Shown here: in pieces, positions 1 to 10,314 of the stretch
Position numbering within the stretch: the first letter of the stretch is position 1
How the letters are laid out: every line of letters starts with the position of its first letter
From: Echinococcus granulosus
Lineage: Eukaryota > Platyhelminthes > Cestoda > Cyclophyllidea > Taeniidae
Reading direction: 5' to 3'
Length of the DNA: 25,546 nt
NCBI RefSeq assembly: GCF_000524195.1
Contig: NW_020170471.1
Span: 22,046 to 47,591, forward strand
Notes under the pieces: generated by a model
Told to the model about the DNA's origin: nothing
The model's input: only the letters and a program-made list of their open reading frames with translations
Database searches by the model: none
Translations under genes and position numbers: made by a program

Positions 1-267
1 TTCCTGCTTGCTGAGGAAATGACGCGGCTGCCCCTTCTGGTCCGGTTGGCGCCATTACTCCATGCAAGGCACGATGTCATTGCACACTATAAACAGACGA
101 ACCGAGGCCATCCCGTGTCTTTGACTTTGTGGAACACCTGGATATTCAGCTCCGGCCTGCATCCTGTCCCTCCCTGTGCACAAGTGCCTTTGTTGACCCA
201 CCTTACCAAGCAGATTGGATAAATGCATCCACGTCATGATCAAAAGTGGTAGATTCTTTGCCCTCAC

Positions 268-1720
268 CTCCAATGTTGCGGCTTCACAAATGGAACTTTC
301 CAACTACTTCCACGTCGCAATCATATCTTGCCAGTTCTACAGACGGGAATCGAAAAGTAGGAGAGGAGAAAAAGGCAAGGGAGGCAAAGCAGTAGCAGCT
401 ACAGCAGCAGTCAGAGGAGAAACCGGCAACACCCAGGCCACCAGCGTTGCCACTCACTGTGATCCCTTCCAGCTACACAGAAACATCCTAAGCCTTGTAA
501 ATCCCTAAGGGATGTTTCGTGATTCGCCATACGAGTGGGCACATCATCTCGTCGTCTGCCATGTTCACTATCGCCAGTTTCGCTGTGGCAGCGTCTGGCG
601 ATTTGGTCGCAGTCATAGGCAGATTCAGCACTGCGTTCTCCAAGGCAGTAAAAATATCTTTTCTTGTCTTCTTTATCACCACCGATAAAGAGAAGCTCAA
701 CCCTTGCGATTGCTCCCAAGATTGCTTTATAACGAGAGAGGGAGCTCAGTTTCATGTGGACCATTAGACTGCACTCCATGAGGGAAAGGGAAGGCGACAT
801 TCCGTGATGTGTGACGTGTAAAGCCAGTAGACAGCCCCAGCATCTCATTGCAAAGGACTGAACCAAATCGGTGACCAATCACCCTTCTCGCATTTCCAAA
901 AACAGATGAATCAGCTATCCGCTCGATGTACGTATATAGTCTACAAAATAGACAACTTATGGTGCTATTTGGAAAGCGCTGAAGCCTACACTCTCACAGT
1001 GATTCTCACGTCATTGCGGACAGATGTTGCTGTGACAACGGTGGCAATTGTCCAACACTTTCACTTCAACTGCTCTCCCACAAGTGCTGCACCGCATGGG
1101 AGGGCGAAGATTCTCAGCTGCTGCTCCAGTTTCTGCTCTTGTGACAGCTCCTGCTCCTCCAGCTGCCATCGGGATGAGAGCCCATGTACCTGAGCCCCAA
1201 TGGTGTAGTTGGAATGCAGCTGAGACATCAAAGGTCACATGACAGAAAATGAATGATACAGCTATGGCTCTGGTGTGTGGCTGCAGACAGGGGCAATTGA
1301 AGATACAATCAAAGATTACAGGAAAGAGAAAGGTGTGATACTTTTCCCATAAATTTAGGCCCACACACCCGCATGTATGCAAGATCAATGATCCACACTC
1401 TGGCTATTTCACACTTTGGCAGCAGACACCACCTTAAAAGAAGTCTTTGCTTGAGGAAATGCACGAGGGTTTGTGGAGTTGAAGAAGATACACGCCGCTG
1501 ATTATGTGGATCCACAAATCATTCTAACTGTCATTTCGGTTAAAACATTTTTAATGATCTGTTGAAGATATGTCGCTTTACCTCTTACTCGGCATTACCA
1601 TTCCATGTTGCGCCACTTTACTGCATCCAGTCATTGCCACAAGAAAAAGTAGCAACTTGTACAAATAATTCACTACATTGTGCACACTCCACAAATGAGA
1701 TCCTCCCCAGTTGAATCCAT
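268..1720 (-). pseudogene. TRIM-like copy A, decayed
   Basis: This is a collinear relic of copy B. Exon 1 (1674-1720) reads MDSTGEDLICGVC and keeps GTGAAT at the donor site. A fused RING-end/B-box exon (about 1010-1280) keeps CHVTFDV and CSTCGRAVEVKVLDNCHRC, but has lost the RING core and the last B-box ligands. Coiled-coil exons at 458-773 and 268-336 keep GTGAGT/GTGAGG donors. The frame is broken by a shift inside the first coiled-coil exon and by a TAG replacing the serine of WKSLE in the second. Later exons would lie beyond the left edge of the window. Confidence 0.75.
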
Positions 1721-2010
1721 TGCTGCGTCATACTTTCCTTTGATCAAGTGGCGATGTATGGCACACATTTCAATTTCGACCTGGCAGGTGATTTTACCAT
1801 AGAGCGGGGTAGTTAGTCATCGAAAGGCGCCTTTACGTGTTTACGGTTGACATACATGATCCACACCAGGCTGTATCAGTTAAACAATCGCTTAGTCTGA
1901 CTCTTTGTTACGCCTCTCCCTCTCTCTTTCACTGTCACCTATTGATAACTTGAGTGGAATAAAATGCTTTGTCAAATGTGCCTCAACTCTTTTGTCTATA
2001 GCACCATTCA
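1721..2010 (-). promoter_or_regulatory. 5' flank of copy A
   Basis: This is the former upstream region of copy A, recognised only by similarity to the copy B flank: TGATCAAGTGG at 1741 and a shared stretch ending near 2000. Nothing here shows it is active. Confidence 0.3.
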
Positions 2011-5000
2011 CTGATCGTGTGTCCATATGCAATTAAAGCGGATGTATAGTAGACGTCTGTAAGAGATGAGCATTCGTTTTTTGTACCGCACCCTTCCATA
2101 AGAGGATGATGCTGTCGATCACTTTCAACCTGTTGGTGGTAGAGACTTTTGTGTGCAGAATCGCATGAGGCGTACTTGGCACGAGATGATTCTCGTTTCA
2201 GCCCAAATTGAGTCATCCATCTGAAACTCTTCAGCGGACAGCTAAGAAAACGGCAAGGATGTAGCCTTAATTCATCCGCATTGCTTATAGCCAAGAGGAA
2301 ATATGCTCCATTTGCTACGACATTAATTTGTATCCAGTCACCTGTCGATGTGGAAGTGGAAGAAGTCAATAGTGGCGTGTTGAATTTACCCCTTTCATTC
2401 TGATTGCAAACAGCGATAGGTAGATTCATTCGAGCTGGACGTCATTCTGCATCAATCGCCATTCATGGTATTATTAGTGTTAAAGCAAGGGTACAACTAT
2501 TTCTCCTCTCCACTTCGTCGCAGTCCGTCTTTGCAGATCAGTTAAGCATCAGCAGTTCTTATAGAGTGTGCTTCAATGGAAAGTGGCGACCACTCTCCAA
2601 ACAGTGCTCCCAAATCAAATACTTTTTGCACGGCAGTTGACACAGCTAAGGACTGCGATTCGTACACATCTGAGCAGACTGGTGCATAGAATCCGGGAGT
2701 GGGATGACTGCCAGAAGTAGAGTGGATAGGATCTCAATACCTAATCCATTGCGTAACTTTATGGGGTCGTCGGCCATCCACGGTAGCCGTCTTCCGTTTG
2801 CGTAAAGAAAAGTGGGGAGTGAAATGTTTAAGTGGAGTGGATGGCCTAACTGCAGACACCGAAGCATTAACCGAGTTGACCTCGAAAGACACGTATTACC
2901 CTTTAACTAAAGGTTGAAGACTTAAGACAAAGGAGACTAATTCCCCTACTCTATTGCAATCATGAAGATGGGGTCTAACATTTTCGGCTATTATTTGGCA
3001 TTTAAGATACAGTTGCTTTTTATTTCGTGCTAGACTCGGGTTTCAATTTCATTCGCACAATGCAAATCAGGATAGATCCAACTTTATTAATAATATACCT
3101 TTCTGTTCGGTTGGAATGAATGGAAAAGAGGCACTGACCAATCCACACTATTCTCATTCCAGCTCAAATTTTATCCAAATCCATAGACAGGAGACAATCA
3201 AATGATCGCAAACTGAAAAAGGTAGATTGCTGGCTAATAAAAGTGAAGAGGATCAAACTTGTGTTAGACTAGATTTGACCTGCCTCCTCAAATTGGAATG
3301 AATTTTAAAGGCGGAATTCATATTTAGTTTCACACTGCTACTGTGACTGCAGACTGCAAACGCCCTCTTCTCCACTTAAAGTATGAGCGAGGAGGCTCAA
3401 TTAGGCAACTCAAGACGCCGATAATCACGTGATCAGCCTTAAATATTGTTGCCTTTGAGAATTCGCTGTAAAACTTGACATAATTATGACTATCTGACCT
3501 CACGGTGCTCGTGGTTAATTGTGCTGAGCATTACGCAATGGCGTACCAAATGGATGACATTCAGAAATGGAATGATGTAAATTACCAGCCACCATGTGCA
3601 GTATGAGGAGGGTATTTTGTTTGAAATGTTCATCAACAACGCGTACTATTCGGGTTCACTATGATACGGGTGGTGTCACCTACTTTTGCTTTTTGTGTCA
3701 TCCATCTTTGATCCACTTCTGCACCTTCGCCCTGAACATTGGGATTTTGCTTTGCAGTGAGAGTGCTGGCTTACCTAGTCTAAATTGATAAATTTGGCCC
3801 TTCAAATAATACTGCCAAAGATCTCGTGGGTCAGACAACTTACTATGCCGTGAAATTTGAATGTTAATGAGTCGATTGGAGAGGTGGTTTAATCTAGCTT
3901 GCGAAAAATGTGACCTTTTCCAACCTATAGATATATTAATAAATATGGTTGCTGCCAAAAGGAGTTTTAACGAACAAAGGATAAGGGTAGTTTAGTTCGT
4001 TAATGAGGTGGCGGGTGGAGCATAAAGAAAACATCCTTCAAGCATCAATGTAATTTGGTGGGAATGGGAGTTAAAGTTAACAAAATATTCAATACAGGAG
4101 TTGAGCGTTAGAGAAATGTTTACCTATAAAAATAAAAGTGAGTAAAATGATGGCAGCAGTTAAAAAATCTTGGCAGAATTTGTACATTATCGAAAAGTAC
4201 CTGTATGTTTTATGCATCTATTCAGATGCTACGTAAGCATATTAGAGCAAAATCATCACTTTAAGATGTCAGACATTTTTTAAAGCAGACGAGCATTGCC
4301 TTTGTCATTAAACCATTTATTTTAAATGATACGGTTAAAGGTTAAAATGCTCGTTTCTCAAAAATTGTACTTGAGGCAATGTCATGAAATAGTGACAGAA
4401 ATCTAATAGTGGAACCAGCACACTTTTTAAACAAGCGTATTTTTGCGCTGTCTGCTAAATAGAATTCATGAAACTAAATAGGACTAAGAGCTTTCTCCTT
4501 TTGTGCCAAATTGGTCTCATTAAGCAGGTCGACATGCGACTACCTGAGAGCTCCCCCCACACTTAGTAATATAGGGCTTTTTAGCCAAAAATATTTAACG
4601 AGTGTTTTGAGCATTTATTGTATAGGAATTCGTTTAAATGAAATTGGTTTCGTGAATATCATACATAAATATTTAACAACGCAAGGTCAAATACTGCGAA
4701 GGGGCGTTTCAATTTCGTGTGTACCGATGCTGGTGGGCGTTTCGCTAATGTTAGTTATTTGCATGCTCCGTTTACAATATGCTTTATTGCATTTCTTTTT
4801 CATCATTTTGTAAGCTCTAAGAAGTGTTTCTTACCTGCATTTCTCAGTTTAGTGCTGCGGAATGAACTTAAAAGTATAGCATTCAGTTTTAGAGGCAATA
4901 CAGATTAAGGTGTTTGCTCCCATCTACGCAAGTAATTTGGCGGACTAAATGCTTGGTTTAATCAGATTGTGTATGTTGAAGTTATTTTTGGGCATTAGGA

Positions 5001-5616
5001 GTGCATAGTCTGTTGAACTTTCTGCAACTCCAGAATAATATAATGCAGTGTCAGTGTTAAATAGTGCTGCCTATTTTTCGAAAATACCACACATCTGTGA
5101 TGGTGCGGGCGCATCGGAGTATGGGTGTAGAGACCACTGCCTATTACTAGTAATCGCGTGTACAATTTGGAAATTGCAGTATTTGCTGTCAGAATTTTGC
5201 ACATCTTGGCATTCGTTGGCTCACTCCTTGCTTATGATATTGTGATTCTTAAATTCACCGCTTGGCCTTACCGCTGTTTCTGGTCTGATCTTTACCTTTA
5301 GGTTTCTCCTTTCGCTGTTCCAAGCGATCTCTGTGGGTAACTCCTAATCAGATGAACTAAGTGCCAGTAGATTGAGGTTTTTTGCAGCCACAATCATGTC
5401 TTGATGAAAATTACGCCATGTCCGGTTACCACGAGCTGAACGCTGCCGTGAACTAGGGAGGTAGGCCAGCGCCATCGCGCAACATCGATGTACAAGCTCT
5501 AGATTACACAGTCAGTGACTATGTACAATGCTAATATGTTTGAATGGCAAGGAACTTAAAATAGTCGGACCAGTTGCCAACGGCAATCGCGCCTTTGGGA
5601 GACGACGTTTTAAAAT
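2011..5616. other. No supported gene
   Basis: Several open frames occur (for example 1983-2429 minus, 3594-3788 plus, 4511-4813 plus), but none shows a recognisable domain, a paired splice structure or a paralogue in the window. The stretch is AT-rich and looks like intergenic or heavily decayed sequence. Confidence 0.5.
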
Positions 5617-5949
5617 GTGTTCAATGAATCGACTGGGTCCCTTTCATACTTAAGGTATCGGAGCACTGACGTTCGAAAGAATCAACACTTGGTTGTTGAT
5701 GATCTCTGGTCTATTCCAAGTGAGAAGGATATTGGCAGCTTCCTCGTTGAATTCGAAACAGTCACCAAATTGAGAGTGGATGAAAAGCTGCGCAGAGGCT
5801 TATTGGATTTCTTCACTGCAGAGGCGCTCCACATTGTTCCCTTTATTTTTAGGCAGGAAAGGGAAAAGTCGCTACAAGACATAACTAATACGAAAGCAAT
5901 CATCTGGGTCCCATCGAAATGGCAAAGTTGGCCTGCTACCTTCTGGTAA
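5617..5949 (+). pseudogene. RRM-like fragment, possibly a second RRM of an hnRNP-like gene
   Basis: This is a 110-codon open frame. Residues about 22-80 look like an RRM: a beta strand HLVVDDL, a helix SEKDIGSFLVEF, and RNP1-like RRGLLDFFTAEAL. The same layout occurs on the minus strand at 19890-20120 (VHDLPLPSSKKNI, HRGMLDF). Aromatic residues expected at RNP sites are poorly kept. A possible acceptor lies at 5652-5653. It could be a live exon of an undetected gene, but the neighbouring RRM relic at 6170 is broken, so I read it as decayed. Confidence 0.42.
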
Positions 5950-6169
5950 CGCAACCTCATTCGCCGCCAAACGAAGCCAAGACGACTTCTGCCAATCGGT
6001 CCTGACCCTCGAATTGTTTTACTTGGGGATTCAAGAAGTGGGTCTATTACTTGATTTTAGCCTGCAGTAACAATGAATTAAAATGCCTTAGCAAAGATAT
6101 ACCTGATTTGAATGCTTTGCACTTTGGTCTTCATTCATTTGCAAGAGCGAGGTTTCAGAGAACGTCAAC

Positions 6170-6420
6170 GTCATCTGCAATGCCTTTAACAGCTAAGCTG
6201 CTTTTATTGGTAATATCACAACGAAAACACATTTTATACAGCTGAGGAAACGATTTTCGTGCTATGAGGCTGAGAAGAACTTCTTCGTTTTGACGCGTAA
6301 ACGTCTCGGCTTTGTTGCTCTTGAGGGTGACAAGTCTGTGGGGACAGCCGTCTTCTATCACACTGCCTATCTGCGGTACAAGGGTTGAAGTGAAGGTGTA
6401 CATTGCCAAGAAGAAGTATG
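6170..6420 (+). pseudogene. Decayed RRM, inverted homologue of RRM exon 1
   Basis: The plus strand keeps AAFIGNITTKT, QLRKRFSCYEAEKN, GFVALEGDKSV and, one frame away, VEVKVYIAKKK. These correspond in order to the RNP2, helix, RNP1 and tail of the minus-strand exon at 13933-14219. A stop precedes the RNP2 strand and a frameshift separates RNP1 from the tail. The donor after AAGAA is kept as GTATGC. This is a clear paralogue in the opposite orientation. Confidence 0.7.
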
Positions 6421-7929
6421 CCTCTTTCCTAACATTGTCTTGTTTGTTGGGTTCGCTAGAAGCGTTGTCCATGTGTAACACCTCGATATTTTTCCATAAA
6501 GTGTTGGTGTCACGTGTAATTTTAACGTAAGTTTATGGGGAGGTGGACTTACCACTTTGAGACACAAGCACAAATGTGGCAGATTTCGCTACGATGCATA
6601 AGTTTGATTGACGTTGAATTAATAAAGTCATGGCATGGGTTGCGCACGCATTTTAAGCCTTCTAATTCTCACCATTTTTAAGAAGTGTGGAAAGTGCAAT
6701 TGGATTCGGTAGCATTAAGTGCACTTTCTTTGTGAGGCAGAGACATAGACAGAGCAGGTAGTGCAGGGACTCCATTGTGATTGACGAAAGGCTAGCGTCT
6801 GGGTCATGAGTTAACTTTAACCCCTTAGCTGTGCTTGAGTCACCTACAGACTGGGTGAACATGCACCCAAGTGGTGGAAGTAGCAGTGTGTTGCGACCCA
6901 AAATGAAGACCGCCCACTATTCATCTTAGCCGCTTAGTTCAAGAGCTCCTTGGTTCTTTTCCATTATCCCTTACCTGCTCATGTAAGTCATTCATTTTTA
7001 CTTTAATCATCACAATAGTTGACGAGAAGTAGTCACTCATCTGCAAGTCTGTACATGCCAACCCTGAAACCAAGTTTGTTGTCAACCTAGCGCACCACAG
7101 ACATCTAAATAGGGAAGGAGTGGCAGATGGTTTCGTAGGTGTTCTTAAATTTTATTAAAAAAGTGTCCCTGATTTGACTAAGACTGATAAGAACAGGAAG
7201 AATGCCCGGGGTCGGGGATGTACGGTTTAGGGGTCACCGAAGAAGACAAGATGAACTTCCACCTGTAGCTGGGCACTTCCACGGTTATGGAAGAGCTGTC
7301 TAGTTAGTTGATAACTTTGCCAGGATGTGAAAATAGGGTCGAATTTGATCCCGGTTCTTCCCACAGACCGAACTCCAACTTGATGTTCCGTTGAAACAGT
7401 CGTGTAGAATTGTGCTGTCCGCGATTTGTTACCCATGCCATTGAAGTGCTTTGAATTGCCTGGCCAATTTCAGGCAGTTAAACAAAGATGGAATCGCGTT
7501 GAATAATCACTTCATCCGACTATGTGAAAAACTGATGCAGCCAGTGCTCATTCGTGACACTTTTCATCACAAAATTTAAACAGAGGTGTTATTTTAAGGA
7601 GTCACAGGTCATGCAGCAAAATGCCTTACTGGGTGACTACTGTCCTTTTCCACCTTGTCAGCAATTTAGCGTCTGCTTTCACCCTACATTGATGGTGTAC
7701 TGGCAAGACTCAACATGGAAGCAGTGGTCATCCATAATGGAATCCTTCATTTAAATGGTGCAATTCTCTATCCACCATGGTGCGTTCTTTGAAGGATCGG
7801 TTGAACTCGCAGACTTTGCAAAAACTATTCGTGAACCAACTCCAGTCTACTCCACTAGATTCCCTCAAATGTGGTGAAACAGATAGTAGGTGAATTGCCG
7901 AAGCTCCCCTCCCTCCTTTGCATCACCTC
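6421..7929. other. No supported gene
   Basis: Short open frames on both strands (6662-6901 minus, 7227-7436 minus, 7554-7754 plus) show no motif I recognise. The region lies between two plus-strand RRM relics and may hold their former introns. Confidence 0.4.
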
Positions 7930-8160
7930 AATGGGATATTTCGTTTTGTGGGTCAGTTGTACTATTGTAGCAACTTCGTGTCCTTTGGGCACGTCGACTT
8001 AAGCAAACCAACACCAGGGATCATGGCTTCGGCCTTGTGTTCGCACTCAGACAGGGAGGAGTAGACTCATTGCGCCTGCAATGTCTTCTTCCACTTCACC
8101 TCCACACTGATAGGTAAAGTCGTGTCGTGCCAAGTCACAGCCGACTTTATAATGATGATG
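7930..8160 (+). pseudogene. Decayed first RRM of an hnRNP A-like gene
   Basis: Fragments in two frames read FVSFGHVDLSK and RDHGFGLVFALRQGGVDSL, matching the strand-2 to RNP1 region of an hnRNP A-type first RRM (FGxV..., then RGFGFVTF). A frameshift sits between them and stops occur on either side. A matching second RRM follows at 8395-8660 on the same strand. Confidence 0.45.
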
Positions 8161-8394
8161 AAGAATGCAAATGAAGGGGGTTTATTTTACGATGTTTGCG
8201 GTCTCAGTTGGTAGCTAATTTGTTCCAGAACAACGACTCTATTTGGATTGGAACCAGAAGTGCTTTGCACACCTCTGCGGGGATAAATTATGGTGGTAAA
8301 TGTGAAACTACCCTTTTTAATGTTACAAGATAGGGGGCGCAGTGATTTCCAATTGACGACGGAATAAACGTGGAATGATAATCAGCCTTTCTAT

Positions 8395-8660
8395 GGAACC
8401 TACCTCTACATCTGTGTTTAGGCTGCGTCTTAGGCTAAAGCAATAGGTCAAAGAACTACAGGAATACGACTTCATCATACGGACGACTTTATCCAAGATG
8501 ACGTCCTCTCTCTCGCCTCAACGACTGACACCCACAGACCAAAAGAGATGTTTGGATTTCGTTTTTGAGTGTCAAAGATGATACTGCTTCTACTGCTTTA
8601 CTTCCACAAGGGGTATACCAATCATCTTGTCAGGACATTAACGTGCCATTGCAAAATTCG
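8395..8660 (+). pseudogene. Decayed second RRM of an hnRNP A-like gene
   Basis: The stretch TDQKRCLDFVFEC resembles an RNP1 segment preceded by the usual Lys-Arg. One frame away it continues as KDDTASTALLPQG and CQDINVPL, the expected strand-4 tail of an RRM. The frameshift falls at about 8572. With the preceding relic it forms a two-RRM gene remnant. Confidence 0.48.
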
Positions 8661-10222
8661 CAAACTCATTTCTGTCTTTCAAACTTACATTTAGAACAAA
8701 TTTGCATCTGATGAATATCACGAGCTCAACCACTCATGTTAGATGGCTATATCTTCATTAAAAAAGGAAGCAGTAGACACCTTGAATGACCCATTCTTCT
8801 GTTCTATCGTCGACCGCCCTCCCTTCCCCAAAAAGCAAATGTAGTATAGCAAAATATTCAACAAACATAACGAAAGGTCCAAATGTGGATGAAAGCCTAA
8901 AATCATCAAGGTATTGGGCAATAAGAGAGATTTAAAAACTAACTACCGGGCGATTAAGCGAAATCGAGATAAGTACGAGAAGATTGATCAGGAGGACGCA
9001 GTTAAGCCTAAATGTGCACATTTATAAATGTAAAAAAAGAAAAACGGGTTCCTCGTCATCGTCACAAGTGCTCTAGTAGAAGGATACATTGTCAAATAAA
9101 CCAGAGTCAAAAAATAAATCTGATGTGTTGCGAAAGGAGTTGGCATCACCACTTGAACTGCTGAAAACCGAATCCATCGCCGATGGATTTTTACACCTAA
9201 AATATTATGCAATAAAATATAATTTTTGTGAAAAATCAGGTAATTATAGCAATCATGCGTGTATGGGGTTCTGTGCATATGCGTGGTGTTCAAACCAAGT
9301 CGACACCACTAGCATTCTATAGGCATTATTCAGTCATTCCATAAAGTGAAAGTCAAGAAGCCGAGATTGTCAGATGTGTTGTGGGTCAGGTATACCAGAT
9401 GCACTAATCAGCGATGATCAGACAGTAGCTTGTCAATGAAACCACAAAACCTCCCATCCACTGGATACCTATAGCTGCCGCATGGCCATGCCTACTCGTC
9501 CAGACAAAACACTTCGATACTGCAGTTCTCAATGATGGTCAGGAGACTCTGCGTTGAGTCAATACATGCGACAAAGGTGGAGAATGGCATTTATTTGGCA
9601 ATCGGTAGCCGCACCACAGAGGAAGTGGATTCGACAGTGTCAAAAGGGTTCAACCACAGTGGAGATTGTTTCTTCACCAGTGCTGCTTTGTAAGGAGCAC
9701 CGACACACCAGCACTTTTAACCATCCGTCGCGCACAGCACACGCTTCATTATGCGTTCAGTGCCAAGAGATACTTTGTATCGCAGCAACAGAACTATTTG
9801 TACAATGTAGTTTGTCTGTTCTAGTGATTACACTTAAGAATTGGGTCTGGCTAAAGGGTCCTTTGTGCCATTACGCATTTTATATGTCTCTGTGCATTTA
9901 AGTGTCACTCCTTTTACCGAAGTAAGGAAAGCGCGTGTTTATGTCCACTTCTTTTGTCAAAATTGTGTATAAAAATACAATCCAACATTTTCACGCCCTT
10001 CTCCTACCAAATAGCAAAAACATACAAGTCTTTGGACCAAAAATAGTATCCAAATCAACCTGAACACTCAAAGCGTCAGGCCCGATGGCGATTATCCATG
10101 AACTGGTTTCAGACCTGCAGCAATTGCAAGACCTTTGCTTTAGTCATAAATAAGATAGTCATTAAATGCAACCATGCTGAGCATTAGGAGCAACACATGC
10201 CAGCAAATCATACCAGACCTAC
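8661..10222. other. No supported gene; may hold the missing end of copy B
   Basis: The largest open frame (9554-9901 plus) has no recognisable motif. Copy B's exon 6 leaves a phase-2 donor pointing into this region on the minus strand, but I could not identify a following exon. Confidence 0.4.
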
Positions 10223-10314
10223 CATTTGTTAACAATGTCGAAGGCAGATGGGAGTGGTGAAAGCGGCCCTGAGCCACCAGATATGAGATTGAACTCGTTC
10301 AATTGGAGGCCAAC
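10223..10314 (-). CDS. Probable copy B exon 6, conserved C-terminal segment
   Basis: After the pyrimidine-rich acceptor CTTTTTAG, 30 codons read in phase 0 and contain FNLISGGSGPLSPLPS. The donor TG/GTAGGT leaves phase 2. Counterparts with FNLVMGDGVLSLSQLS and FSLITFDEVVGLSPLLS occur at 20885-20980 and 16354-16422 on the same strand, so the segment is coding-like and was duplicated with the gene. I recognise no domain. The next exon downstream was not found. Confidence 0.55.

Noticed and set aside
411..878. 155-codon open frame on the minus strand as a gene
   Set aside because: It crosses a frameshift and a former donor of the decayed coiled-coil exon of copy A; the meaningful protein similarity is split over two frames.
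1983..2429. 148-codon minus-strand open frame
   Set aside because: No domain, no paralogue in the window and low-complexity Ser/Thr composition; probably chance.
3594..3788. Possible zinc finger (CLKC ... CFLC) on the plus strand
   Set aside because: Only two CxxC pairs with no conserved spacing to a known finger and no similar sequence elsewhere in the window.
4511..4813. Hydrophobic 100-codon open frame that might be a membrane protein
   Set aside because: Hydrophobicity is expected from a T-rich frame; no start context, splice sites or family features.
9554..9901. 115-codon plus-strand open frame
   Set aside because: No recognisable motif, no splice partners and composition unlike the supported exons.
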